A stretch of DNA of 15,115 nucleotides from Sulfotelmatobacter sp049792875 (GCA_049792875.1 JBARBI010000225.1:1-15115), one strand, 5' to 3'. Shown: positions 6,879 to 15,115, counted from the stretch's first letter. Translations and numbers: made by a program. Notes: generated from the sequence alone by a model not told the origin.

Positions 6879-6894
6879 TTTTGTCTGGACAAAA
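6879..6894. promoter_or_regulatory. Palindromic operator, NagR/DasR-like
   Basis: TTTTGTC-TG-GACAAAA is a perfect 7-2-7 inverted repeat. Its GTCTgGAC core and flanking T/A arms resemble the GntR/HutC-family amino-sugar operators (TGGTCTAGACCA type). It covers most of the proposed -35 element of the receptor gene, as expected for a repressor site. The assignment to a regulator family is inference. Confidence 0.5.
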
Positions 6895-6913
6895 GACAAC
6901 AAAACGATATAAA
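6886..6913 (+). promoter_or_regulatory. Promoter of the TonB-dependent receptor
   Basis: TGGACA (6886-6891) and TATAAA (6908-6913) stand 16 bp apart in an AT-rich island within an otherwise GC-rich gap. Each is one mismatch from the sigma70 consensus. A start near 6920 would leave a leader of about 120 bases before the ATG at 7041; no riboswitch is recognised in it. Confidence 0.5.
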
Positions 6914-7040
6914 AGGAAAGGTTCCGTTAGTGTTCGGAGCAGTTTCCGTGCTCCAGACAGCGGGAGGGTAGAGTCGGCTGCGAGGTTTGATGCCGAGCCA
7001 TTGATCGACACTGCATCACGTCCGCGCAAGGAGAACCACT

Positions 7041-10000
7041 ATGAGAAAGACCATAGGAGTTGTCGTTTTTCTGATCAGTGTGGCCGTGGTTGGGTTAGCG
7101 CAAGTCGATACAGGTAGCCTGGTTGGAACCGTCAAGGATGCCAGCGGCGCCCTACTGCCCGGCGTCACCGTAACAGCTACCAACACGGACACGGGCATTG
7201 CCACTGCGACAAAAACCGGGCAGAACGGCGATTACGTAATTACGCCGCTCCATATCGGCCGATACTCTGTTTCCGTCGAAGCCACCGGCTTCCATCGGGA
7301 AATTCGCAAGGACATTGTGCTCGATGTGCAGCAGACCATTCGACTGGACTTCAGTATGAAAGTCGGCGCGGTTTCGGAGACGATGGAAGTAAGCGGAGCC
7401 ACTCCGCTGCTCGAAACCGAGAGTGCATCCCTGGGCAACGTTGTGACCGCCGAAACGGTCGAGGAGTTGCCCTTGAACGGCCGACGCTACACGGACCTCG
7501 CAGAACTCACCTCGGGGGTGACCAAGGTCATCGAGGGACCGGTCAACGGCGGCAGCACACCGACCAACGGGAACGCGGGGGGAAGCTTCGCGGTCAATGG
7601 CACTCGCGGGGATCAGAACAACTTTACTCTTGACGGCGTTGACAACAACTCCAACGACAACGGCGATGTGGCGGTACTGAGCAGCGTTGACGCCATCGCC
7701 GAATTCAAGATAGAGACCTTGAACTACTCCCCAGAATTCGGCCGGAGCGGCGGCGCGGTCATCAACGCCACTACCAAGTCAGGGACAAACAAATTCCACG
7801 GCACCGCCTGGGAATTCCTGCGTAATGACGCCCTCGATGCCTCGCAATACGGTTTTGGCTCTGTCCTGACCAAAGCGCCTTACAAGCAAAACCAGTTTGG
7901 GGCGACCTTCGGTGGACCGATCAAACGAGACAAAGCGTTTTTCTTCGTCGATTACGAAGGAACACGCATCCAGCAGGCGCAAAGCGATATTGTCACGGTG
8001 CCGACCGACGGCACAAACGGCACGTCCAACGAGCGGGCCGGAGATTTCAGCGGCGTTCTGGGTGGGCAATCAATGATTTGCGGCGCGGACGGAGCCTCGC
8101 CTTGCGTCGATGCCCTGAATCGGCCTGTCTACACGAACGAGATCTACGATCCGTCGACTACGCAAACACTTCCGAGCGGTTCTGTTGTGCGCAACGGTTT
8201 TGGATTTGATACAAATACCGGGCTGCCCATAGCAGGACAGGCAAATATCATTCCCGCCGGGAGCCTGATCAGCCTCGGACTGAACTACGCCGCGCTTTAT
8301 CCTGCGCCGAACCAGCCGGGACCGAACGGAGACTACTCGACCCTCAACTATGCGGTGAATGCGCCCGGAACTGACCAGACCGATCAGATGGACGTGCGGG
8401 TGGATGAGAATGTCACGGACAAAATCCAGCTCTTCCAAAGATTTTCGTACATCAAAGACACGCGTTTTCAGGCGCCGGTGTTCTCCGGGATTGCGGACGG
8501 AGGCAATTACAATACCGGGGGGCGGCCTTTGAATGCGGAGGGGGCGGTCTTCGGCTTGAATTATGCTCTCAAGTCGAACATGGTGAACGCGTTCCGCGCT
8601 GGGTTTAACCGCGTGCACTACGTCTCTAACTCTCCTTCCTATGGGCAGCAATTCCCGCCTGCTAACCTGCAGGTGCCGGGTGTGCCAAATGATCCCCTCA
8701 TCAATGGACTGACGTGGTTTGCTCCCGGCGCATACGCCGGGCTGGGCGAGCCGCTGTTTACGCCGACCCGCAGCACGACTCAGGACATCCAGATCAACGA
8801 CACATTAAGTATTGTGCACGGGAAGCACTTGCTCAAGTTTGGACCGCAGTTTCGCTTTGATCAGTTCAACCTTCTGCAGGTCGGCCAGCCGCGCGGGAAC
8901 CTGTCGTTTAGCGGGCAGTTTACTTCTGATTCCGGTACGCTGGGAGATGGCAGCGGCGACGGCCTGGCTGACATGCTGGTGGGGCTGCCGGTCACATCGA
9001 TCATTTCGACAGAGGTATATTTCGGCAATCGCCAGCACACGTACGGCGCGTTCGTCCAGGATACTTACAGAGCAACGTCGAAGCTGACGCTGGACCTTGG
9101 GCTGCGCTGGGACTATGCGACTCCTGTTTACGAATCCCAGCATCGCCAGAGCAATTGGGATTACACGAAGGGCATCCTTGTTCCTGCCGGGACTCCCGGT
9201 TATCCGAAGAACCTGGCGACCACGGACAAAGACGACTTCGCCCCACGCATAGGACTGGCCTACAGCCCCTTTCCATCCAAGCCATTTGTGATTCGGGCAG
9301 GGTATGGGCGATTTTTTGTCTTTTACGAAATTCGCACGGGCGACCCGCTGCAAGTCGACTACAATCTCCCATTCTTCTTCGAGCCTACCTTCAACAGCGA
9401 TGGCATAACACCTTCGCAGGTTACCCTAAGGTCTGGATTCCCGCCCCTCAATGCGAGCCAGGCACCCTTCGCGAATGTGACCAGCCAGGACTGGAATCCT
9501 CACACGCCGGTCTATGACCAGTGGAATCTGAATCTCGAATACCAACTGCCGGGCCAGATTGTAATCAGTCCGGGCTATGTCGGGACGAAAGGCACTCACC
9601 TGCAAGTCCTGCGCGACTACAACCAGATTGCGACGCCCCAGTCGACGTACGACCCAACCTTGGCACCCTACTGCGACCCGACCGCCACCCTCCAATGCCA
9701 ATATGGGACTTTCACCTCGATCACGAATCGCGGAAACTCCACTTATGAGGCATTTCAGATCAAGGCTGAAAAGCGGGCTAGCCATGGCCTTTACTTCCTG
9801 AGTGCGTTCACTTTCGGCAAAGCCATCAACGACCAGCCCGAAATCTGCTGCAACTCACCATGGCCGCAGGACAGCTACAATATCGCGGCAGAGAAAGGGC
9901 TGGCGGACTTCGATAATCGCAAGCGCTGGGTGAATAGCGTCGACTACCTGCTGCCTGTCGGAAAAGGCCAAAAGTTCATGAACCGGGGTGGCCTGCCCAA

Positions 10001-10463
10001 TGCGATTCTTGGCGGATGGCATGTAGGCGGAATTATTACGCTGCGCTCGGGCTTCCCCTTTTCGCCAGCAATCGGATTCGACCCAAGCAACACGGGCTCT
10101 CCGGGGTTGCAGCGCTCCAACCAGACCGGTAGTGGAGCTCTCCCGCATCCCGGTCCGAACTTGTGGTTCAACCCGAACGACTTTCCGATTCCCAACTGCC
10201 CCAACGGTTGTTTCGGCACTGCGCACAAAAACGTTCTTGAGGGACCGGGAGAGACAACAGCAGATTTGTCAGCGCGAAAAGTGTTCAATGTCACAGACCG
10301 GTTCAATGCTGAGTTTCGGGCCGAGTTTTTCAATGCCTTCAATCACGCGGTCTTTTCTCAACCCGATAACTACATCACCGATGGCCCTGGAGCTACTGGC
10401 GTGATCACGTCCACGGTGATACCGCAGCGGCAGATTCAGTTTGCTCTGAAGTTGGCGTTCTAG
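7041..10463 (+). CDS. Oar-like TonB-dependent outer-membrane receptor
   Basis: 1140 residues. Residues 1-20 are a Sec signal peptide ending A-L-A-Q-like (G-L-A before Gln21). Residues ~24-108 form a carboxypeptidase-regulatory-like beta-sandwich (G-S-L-V-G-T-V-K-D-A-S-G, L-P-G-V-T-V-T-A-T-N, G-R-Y-S-V-S-V-E-A-T-G-F). Residues ~115-245 form the plug, with E-E-L-P-L-N-G-R-R-Y-T-D-L and N-N-F-T-L-D-G-V-D-N-N. The rest is a long 22-strand-type barrel ending in alternating hydrophobics and a C-terminal Phe, which is the outer-membrane insertion signal. The architecture and length are typical of the Oar/Acidobacteria-type receptors, which import glycans or other large nutrients using TonB energy. 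No SusD partner follows. Ribosome site AAGGAGA lies 6 bases before the ATG. The ligand is inferred to be the product of the neighbouring hydrolases. Confidence 0.93.
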   Translation: MRKTIGVVVFLISVAVVGLAQVDTGSLVGTVKDASGALLPGVTVTATNTDTGIATATKTGQNGDYVITPLHIGRYSVSVEATGFHREIRKDIVLDVQQTIRLDFSMKVGAVSETMEVSGATPLLETESASLGNVVTAETVEELPLNGRRYTDLAELTSGVTKVIEGPVNGGSTPTNGNAGGSFAVNGTRGDQNNFTLDGVDNNSNDNGDVAVLSSVDAIAEFKIETLNYSPEFGRSGGAVINATTKSGTNKFHGTAWEFLRNDALDASQYGFGSVLTKAPYKQNQFGATFGGPIKRDKAFFFVDYEGTRIQQAQSDIVTVPTDGTNGTSNERAGDFSGVLGGQSMICGADGASPCVDALNRPVYTNEIYDPSTTQTLPSGSVVRNGFGFDTNTGLPIAGQANIIPAGSLISLGLNYAALYPAPNQPGPNGDYSTLNYAVNAPGTDQTDQMDVRVDENVTDKIQLFQRFSYIKDTRFQAPVFSGIADGGNYNTGGRPLNAEGAVFGLNYALKSNMVNAFRAGFNRVHYVSNSPSYGQQFPPANLQVPGVPNDPLINGLTWFAPGAYAGLGEPLFTPTRSTTQDIQINDTLSIVHGKHLLKFGPQFRFDQFNLLQVGQPRGNLSFSGQFTSDSGTLGDGSGDGLADMLVGLPVTSIISTEVYFGNRQHTYGAFVQDTYRATSKLTLDLGLRWDYATPVYESQHRQSNWDYTKGILVPAGTPGYPKNLATTDKDDFAPRIGLAYSPFPSKPFVIRAGYGRFFVFYEIRTGDPLQVDYNLPFFFEPTFNSDGITPSQVTLRSGFPPLNASQAPFANVTSQDWNPHTPVYDQWNLNLEYQLPGQIVISPGYVGTKGTHLQVLRDYNQIATPQSTYDPTLAPYCDPTATLQCQYGTFTSITNRGNSTYEAFQIKAEKRASHGLYFLSAFTFGKAINDQPEICCNSPWPQDSYNIAAEKGLADFDNRKRWVNSVDYLLPVGKGQKFMNRGGLPNAILGGWHVGGIITLRSGFPFSPAIGFDPSNTGSPGLQRSNQTGSGALPHPGPNLWFNPNDFPIPNCPNGCFGTAHKNVLEGPGETTADLSARKVFNVTDRFNAEFRAEFFNAFNHAVFSQPDNYITDGPGATGVITSTVIPQRQIQFALKLAF

Positions 10464-10487
10464 TTCCTCAGCTCCCCAGTGTAATCA

Positions 10488-10511
10488 GGAGTCCTGGGAA
10501 GCGAGGACTCT
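10488..10511 (+). terminator. Hairpin after the receptor gene
   Basis: A perfect 7-bp inverted repeat (gagtcct / aggactc, extendable by a G-T pair) with an 8-nt loop begins 25 bases after the receptor stop. Only a poor T-run (tgttggt) follows, so termination is likely partial, or the structure protects the upstream mRNA end. It separates the receptor from the hydrolase pair. Confidence 0.4.
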
Positions 10512-10666
10512 GTTGGTGATAGGTGTGGTGAAATTCAGGATTCGCTGGATTTTGTGCCAATCATGCCGAGCCGCGTCTTGAGATTCCATCGGGGCGGATC
10601 ACCCGGTTGGCGCCACGAAACCTGTTCGCGAGCTGCAGCCGAGTAACGAAGAAGGACCGGACTTCG

Positions 10667-12244
10667 ATGAAGCGCAGAGACTTTCTCAAGACTAGTGTCG
10701 CATTGGCGGTGGCTGCTGAACTCGGAACCGGTAAAGCGAAAGCATTCGTTCCCGCTCACAACTGGGCAAAGTACGATTTCGGATCTGGCCCTCCCGTTAC
10801 CGATCGCCTGAATCAGGGACCCTTCCCGCAGTATCCCCCGGATGCCGTCATTCCCACGGATGAAGTGGTGATGACGACGACTCCGTCGGAAGAAGTCGTG
10901 CCGAACTATGGCAAGGGGCTAATCACGTACATCACTGCCGATATGGGTACGGACGAAATCAAATCGGATAACATCTCTCAATCGATTGAGGATCTGGTTC
11001 GATTCCCGCTAGGGCAGCAGCTCTATGTAAGACCCACGTGGCGGGAGGTCCAGCCACGGCCCGGACGGCTTGAGATGCCGGATTATCTCAAACTCGTTTT
11101 CGATCTGGCCAAGAAGAATAACAAACGGGTCGGCTTGCGCGTTCAGATGAGCGCTCCAGACTATACACACGCTGCGGCCCTGCCTGACTTCGTCCTCGAA
11201 AAAGTGCCGAAGGTCGACCTTGTGATGAATCCGAAAGAGAGCAGTGCGGCGGCAGAAAGATACTTACGGAATCCGCATGCGCGCTATCAGCCGCGGTTCG
11301 ACGATCCTTTCTTCCAGCAGGCATTCAAAGAGCTGGTTGGCCTGCTGGCGGCGGAATTCGACGGAAACTCCTCCATCGAGTTTATCGATACCTTCATGTA
11401 TGGGTTTTGGGGCGAAGGTCACACATGGCCATTCGCCAACAATCCTTTCCCCGACTACCAGACTGCCGAGCGCACCTGGATCAACATGCTCGAAGTTCAG
11501 TTGGAGAGCTTTAAGAAAACTCCATTGCTGACCAATACCCAGCCTGACTACAGCCGCGTTGGCAACTCGGAGCTCGTTGACCGCACTATCCGCAGGAATA
11601 ACTGGATTCGCAGCGACACCATCTTCATCGAGAACGAGCAGATCGAAGCCCTGAGTAATCGGCCACCTTGGATCGGGGCAGTCCTCGAGCAGCCGCTTCC
11701 CGGAAAACCTCCTGACATGGCCGCGACGCAGGAAGGAATATCGCCGGCGGAAAACATGATCGCTCACGTGATTGACGTCGGCGCGAATTACTGGACACTC
11801 TGGAACTTCCACCAGATCAATCCCAAGACTCTCACGGCCTACTACCAGGCATCGCCAACGTGGTTCGACCGGATTAATCGCCGAATCGGCTATCGCGTGA
11901 GGCCGTCCTTCATTTGGAACTATGAAGACTCAGGGTACCAAGGCCTGATCATTGGCTTCGCCAATGACGGCATCGCCGGTGTTCCTGGCGTGCTGCGGGT
12001 CACTGTCGAGAGTGAAGATGGAAAGGCGTTGAAGACTGGCTGCTTAGACCCCGGCTATCCACGACCGGGCAAAATCCGGCAGGCGCAGTTCATACTTCCG
12101 CAAGGAACGAAATGGAAGGGACTCAAACTCAAAGCGGAGATCGAAGTGAAGGGCATGCGCTATCCGGTGCGTTGGGCCTGCCACCAGAAGCTGAATGATG
12201 ATGGCTCACTCACTCTGCGTCCCAACCTGCGTCCGGATGTTTAA
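10667..12244 (+). CDS. Tat-exported putative TIM-barrel glycoside hydrolase, copy 1
   Basis: 525 residues. Tat signal: M-K-R-R-D-F-L-K-T-S followed by an Ala/Val-rich stretch to about residue 26. The ATG at 10667 is chosen because it places the RRDFLK motif at the N-terminus; the in-frame start at 10607 would bury it. The body reads as a (beta/alpha)8-barrel hydrolase: L-Y-V-R-P-T-W-R-E-V-Q-P-R-P-G (119-133), K-R-V-G-L-R-V-Q (153-160), then F-M-Y-G-F-W-G-E-G-H-T with Glu250 as likely acid/base, and F-I-E-N-E (320-324) as possible nucleophile region. Residues ~415-520 look like a C-terminal beta-sandwich (I-I-G-F-A-N-D-G, G-V-L-R-V, R-W-A-C-H). The G-x-W-G-E-x-H wording recalls DUF4832-type hydrolases. 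Substrate and exact family are unknown. It is paralogous to the next gene. Confidence 0.65.
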   Translation: MKRRDFLKTSVALAVAAELGTGKAKAFVPAHNWAKYDFGSGPPVTDRLNQGPFPQYPPDAVIPTDEVVMTTTPSEEVVPNYGKGLITYITADMGTDEIKSDNISQSIEDLVRFPLGQQLYVRPTWREVQPRPGRLEMPDYLKLVFDLAKKNNKRVGLRVQMSAPDYTHAAALPDFVLEKVPKVDLVMNPKESSAAAERYLRNPHARYQPRFDDPFFQQAFKELVGLLAAEFDGNSSIEFIDTFMYGFWGEGHTWPFANNPFPDYQTAERTWINMLEVQLESFKKTPLLTNTQPDYSRVGNSELVDRTIRRNNWIRSDTIFIENEQIEALSNRPPWIGAVLEQPLPGKPPDMAATQEGISPAENMIAHVIDVGANYWTLWNFHQINPKTLTAYYQASPTWFDRINRRIGYRVRPSFIWNYEDSGYQGLIIGFANDGIAGVPGVLRVTVESEDGKALKTGCLDPGYPRPGKIRQAQFILPQGTKWKGLKLKAEIEVKGMRYPVRWACHQKLNDDGSLTLRPNLRPDV

Positions 12245-12344
12245 GCGCAACGGCTAATCGATCGGCAAAGAATTGTGAATCTGAGGGCGCGCACGGGGTT
12301 CATCGATCTCGAGCGTACCGGAAACATCATAGGGAGGCGCATTC

Positions 12345-14009
12345 ATGCGGAGGCGAGATTTCGTTAAAACGGGAGCGGTTCTGGGAGCGATAAGCACTCT
12401 CATGCGTCCGCGGCTGTGGGCCGATGTTCCCGACCATCTATGGGAAGGCTATGACTTCGGCTGCCCGACCGTAACCAACCGCCTCGATCAGGGTCCATTT
12501 GGCATCGCTCAGGATGAAGGTTGGTACACGATTTTTGCCACTCAGCCCTCTCGCAATCACATCCGAAATTTTGGCACAGGCTTGGTCGGCTACACGTGGG
12601 AGGAAAACGGTCCGGCTCTAACTGTGCAGTGTGGCAAAGAGACGCTGGAACAAGGCGTGGAAAGAATGGCGTCCGTGCCCTTCGTCGACGTCTTGTACAT
12701 CCGGTGCGACTGGCGAGACGTACAGACCAGTCCCGGGAAACTGCAACTCTCTCCTGTTTGGGAAGCAACATTCGATGCTGCCAAGCGTCACAATCTAGGC
12801 GTCGGTTTCCGAATCCAACTCTCCAGCCCTAATATCCAACCAAAAAAGCTCTCGATGCCGGATTTCCTGCACGACAAGGTTCCCATCGTAAACATCGGCC
12901 ACAAATCGAAGGAGCACCATACCGGGTTTGATTTCTACGAACCGCGCTATGATTCCCCCGAATTTCAAAAGGCTTTTACCGAGTTGAATGAGTTGCTCGC
13001 CGTTAAATTCGAGGGCAATCCTCAACTGGAATACATGGACTTGATGATGTACGGATTCTGGGGAGAAGGTCACACGAACGATCTGCCCAATCCGTTCCCC
13101 GACTACCTGACCGCTGAAAAGACCTTTGTTCACATGACCCGGCTCCAGATGGATGCCTGGAAGACGACTCCTCTGGCGGTCAACACCCAGCCCGACATCA
13201 GCAATGTGGGTAACCGGCAAGTGCAAGATATGGCGGTTCGTGCCGGATGTTGGCTGCGCTCCGACAGTCTCATTATGGATGAACCCATCCAAATTGAGGA
13301 ACTCGGTCACCGTCCACCCTGGGTCGCCATCGTCATGGAAGATGGTGAGAACCGACACTACGTGCTCCCCGAGTTCGCGGCCGAGGAGAAAGCTTGTCTG
13401 AGTAAACTGTCTGACTCCATGCTCGCATTTGTTGGACCGGACGACGAAGCCGTGCCGACTGACGATTATCCTCACCGCATCGGCGGCCCCATCGATCGTC
13501 CCTATCGCGAGAGCGCGAGCTTTCACGCTCTTGACATCGGAACGAACTATTTTGGCCTCTGGACCGAAGCCGAAAACATCCGGCGCTACTACGAGAAGTA
13601 TCCCGATTCGCTTCGCGCCATGGAGCAACGGCTCGGGTACCGGGTCCGTCCGTCTATCATCTGGCAGAGAAAACGCTACGACACGATGGAACTGATTCTG
13701 GGAATCGTCAACGACGGCGTTGCCGGCGTGCCGGGAATTCTAGGCATCTACGCTGAGACTGCTGACGGCCGAGTCAAAGTGGGAGGCAATCTCGACGCGG
13801 GCCAGCCGATCGCGGGCAAATTGCGCCAAGCCTCGATCATTCTCCCAAAGGACATGGACGGACAGCAGATCATTCTGCGGGCTGAAATTGAGGTCAAGGG
13901 CGTGCGGAGGCCCGTCCGCTGGGCTTGCCACGAGCGAACCAACCCCGACGGCTCCCTGACTATTCGTCTTAAGAAGGGCAGCGATCCGGACTGGAAAAAG
14001 GGAGTCTGA
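12345..14009 (+). CDS. Tat-exported putative TIM-barrel glycoside hydrolase, copy 2
   Basis: 554 residues, paralogue of the preceding gene 100 bp upstream. Tat signal: M-R-R-R-D-F-V-K-T-G, then a hydrophobic stretch to about residue 26. The shared order of motifs is D-F-G near 37, L-Y-I-R-C-D-W-R-D-V-Q (117-127), G-F-R-I-Q-L-S-S-P (154-162), M-M-Y-G-F-W-G-E-G-H-T with Glu241 as likely acid/base, N-T-Q-P-D-I-S-N-V-G-N, L-R-S-D-S-L-I-M-D-E (Glu313), H-R-P-P-W, G-Y-R-V-R-P-S-I-I-W, and the C-terminal sandwich ending R-W-A-C-H-E. In the 62 positions around the W-G-E-G-H motif 36 are identical between the copies by hand count. Copy 2 has an acidic insertion of roughly 28 residues (about 333-390) after the second candidate catalytic Glu. 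Ribosome site AGGGAGG precedes the ATG. The substrate is unknown. Confidence 0.65.
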   Translation: MRRRDFVKTGAVLGAISTLMRPRLWADVPDHLWEGYDFGCPTVTNRLDQGPFGIAQDEGWYTIFATQPSRNHIRNFGTGLVGYTWEENGPALTVQCGKETLEQGVERMASVPFVDVLYIRCDWRDVQTSPGKLQLSPVWEATFDAAKRHNLGVGFRIQLSSPNIQPKKLSMPDFLHDKVPIVNIGHKSKEHHTGFDFYEPRYDSPEFQKAFTELNELLAVKFEGNPQLEYMDLMMYGFWGEGHTNDLPNPFPDYLTAEKTFVHMTRLQMDAWKTTPLAVNTQPDISNVGNRQVQDMAVRAGCWLRSDSLIMDEPIQIEELGHRPPWVAIVMEDGENRHYVLPEFAAEEKACLSKLSDSMLAFVGPDDEAVPTDDYPHRIGGPIDRPYRESASFHALDIGTNYFGLWTEAENIRRYYEKYPDSLRAMEQRLGYRVRPSIIWQRKRYDTMELILGIVNDGVAGVPGILGIYAETADGRVKVGGNLDAGQPIAGKLRQASIILPKDMDGQQIILRAEIEVKGVRRPVRWACHERTNPDGSLTIRLKKGSDPDWKKGV

Positions 14010-14058
14010 GTACGTCGTTCAACAGAGCCGACAGTATGTAGACACTCGAAAGGTTGAA

Positions 14059-15115
14059 ATGGAACTGCGGCAGTTTTCGTTTCGAAAATCAGGGATCCTT
14101 CGACGGTTGATTTCACGGCAAGTGTTATCTGCCGCCCTCGGGTCAATGCTGCTGGCACTTCCGGTATCAGCGGCGGATGACAAGCGTCAGGCCGGCTTCG
14201 ACGCGCAGCGGCTCGGCAAAATCCAGCAAAGAATGCAGGAGTATGTAAACGCCGGAGAAGCCGCCGGTATTGTGACGATGGTTTTGCGAGGGGGCGATGT
14301 TGTGCAGAAGACAGCGGTCGGAATGCAGAACATCGAAGACAAACGTCCCATGCGCGAGGATTCGATCTTTCAGATCATGTCCATGACCAAGCCGATAACC
14401 GCCGTCGGAATCATGATGCTCTGCGAGGAAGGCAAGATCAATCTTTACGACGAAGTCCAAACGTATCTGCCTGAGTTTCGCGACCAGATGGTCAATGTCA
14501 ATGGATGGCTGAAGAAGCCCTCCCGCCCGATCCGCATCGGCGACCTTCTTTCCCACACGTCCGGAATGCGCCAGATGCCTCAGGGAGACATGAAGGACAT
14601 TCACTGGAAGATGGATCACACGCTGGCGGAAGCCGTCGCTTCATTCGCGAAAGAACCTCTCGAATTCGAGCCTGGCACCAAATGGCTCTACAGCAACACA
14701 GGATTCGCGACCCTCGGCCGCATCATCGAGGTTGTTTCCGGCCAATCCTAAGAAAAATTCATTCAAAGCCGGCTACTGCAGCCGCTGCAGATGAAAGATA
14801 CGTTTTTCTATCCGCCTGCCGACAAACTGGACCGAATTGCAATCGTCTATGCGCCCAAAGATGGCAATGTGATTCGTGCTGGAAGTCAGATCCTGGGCGG
14901 CGACCCGGGCGCCTTCCGCAAAGGCTCGAAATATCCGGGACCTGAATACGGCCTGTTCTCTACTGCTGAAGACCTCTCGCATTTCTGCCAAATGATCTTG
15001 AACCATGGAACATGGAAAGGCACTCGCATTCTTTCTCCTGCAACTATTGACACCATGCGGGAAGTGCAAACTGGAGGCATGGTAGCCGGTTGGTATCCCG
15101 GCGCCGACTACGGGC
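14059..15115 (+). pseudogene. Beta-lactamase-family serine hydrolase, interrupted by an in-frame TAA and truncated by window end
   Basis: The frame opens at ATG 14059 (GAAAGG nearby) with an N-terminal region (basic stretch, then L-S-A-A-L-G-S-M-L-L-A-L-P-V-S-A-A) that looks like a signal peptide. It carries the serine beta-lactamase/penicillin-binding-protein fold of the class C-like esterase group: S-M-T-K (Ser108, Lys111), L-L-S-H-T-S-G-M, and Y-S-N (Tyr211). At codon 231 (14749-14751) a TAA stops it after V-V-S-G-Q-S. The same frame then continues open for 121 codons to the window edge with good family sequence (E-K-F-I-Q-S-R-L-L-Q-P-L-Q-M-K-D-T-F-F, later G-L-F-S-T-A-E-D-L). The family normally has Tyr or similar after S-G-Q-S, so one base change would restore the gene. 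The alternative is a sequencing error or a functional short product lacking the final motif. Its role in the cluster may be an esterase or a D-peptidase-like hydrolase. Confidence 0.85.

Noticed and set aside
12795..13628. 277-codon antisense open frame opposite the second hydrolase.
   Set aside because: The sense strand has a clear paralogue, a Tat signal and a ribosome site; the antisense product has no recognisable domain.
14505..14945. Open frame in another phase across the TAA of the serine hydrolase gene, suggesting a frameshift instead of a nonsense change.
   Set aside because: Its translation has no family sequence, while the original frame resumes the family match directly after the TAA, so no shift is needed.
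1..15115. CRISPR arrays, complete insertion sequences, toxin-antitoxin pairs or phage structural genes.
   Set aside because: No regularly spaced direct repeats, transposase motifs or such gene pairs were seen; the only mobile-element trace is the recombinase remnant at tRNA-Gln.

Overview
The window looks like a piece of an Acidobacteriota chromosome (class Terriglobia or a close relative). This is inferred from the moderately high GC content and above all from a 1140-residue Oar-like TonB-dependent receptor with an N-terminal carboxypeptidase-regulatory-like domain, a type strongly expanded in that phylum. No ribosomal or other phylogenetic marker is present, so the assignment is tentative.

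Left part (1-2908), housekeeping and accessory genes: the 3' end of a GltA/GltD-type glutamate synthase small subunit; a convergent Rv2061-type PPOX flavoprotein; a P-loop polynucleotide-kinase-like protein with a disordered N-terminal half carrying a bacterial RGG box; a cluster of three stable hairpins between convergent genes; an isochorismatase-family hydrolase with an intact Asp-Lys-Cys triad; and a tRNA-Gln(CTG) with encoded CCA and a good sigma70-type promoter.

Middle (2845-3440): a decayed tyrosine-recombinase C-terminus reads into the tRNA-Gln gene and stops inside it. This is the scar of an integrative element that used the tRNA as attachment site. The following ~300 bp hold nothing recognisable.

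Right part (3541-15115), one co-oriented carbohydrate-use locus: an AgaS-like SIS-domain sugar-phosphate isomerase/deaminase, a Tat-exported amidohydrolase overlapping by one base an exported CBM9-like protein, then a TonB-dependent receptor with its own promoter and a palindromic operator, two tandem paralogous Tat-exported putative TIM-barrel hydrolases sharing a G-F-W-G-E-G-H motif, and a beta-lactamase-family serine hydrolase interrupted by one in-frame TAA and cut off by the window end.

Proposed working model (inference): the exported hydrolases and the CBM9-like protein process an extracellular or periplasmic glycan or glycoside, the receptor imports products across the outer membrane, and the cytoplasmic SIS enzyme processes a phosphorylated (amino) sugar. 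Two palindromes, one LacI-operator-like (upstream of the isomerase) and one NagR/DasR-like (upstream of the receptor), are consistent with sugar-responsive control. No regulator, transporter of the inner membrane, or kinase is in the window. The tandem hydrolases are the best candidates for an undescribed enzyme family.
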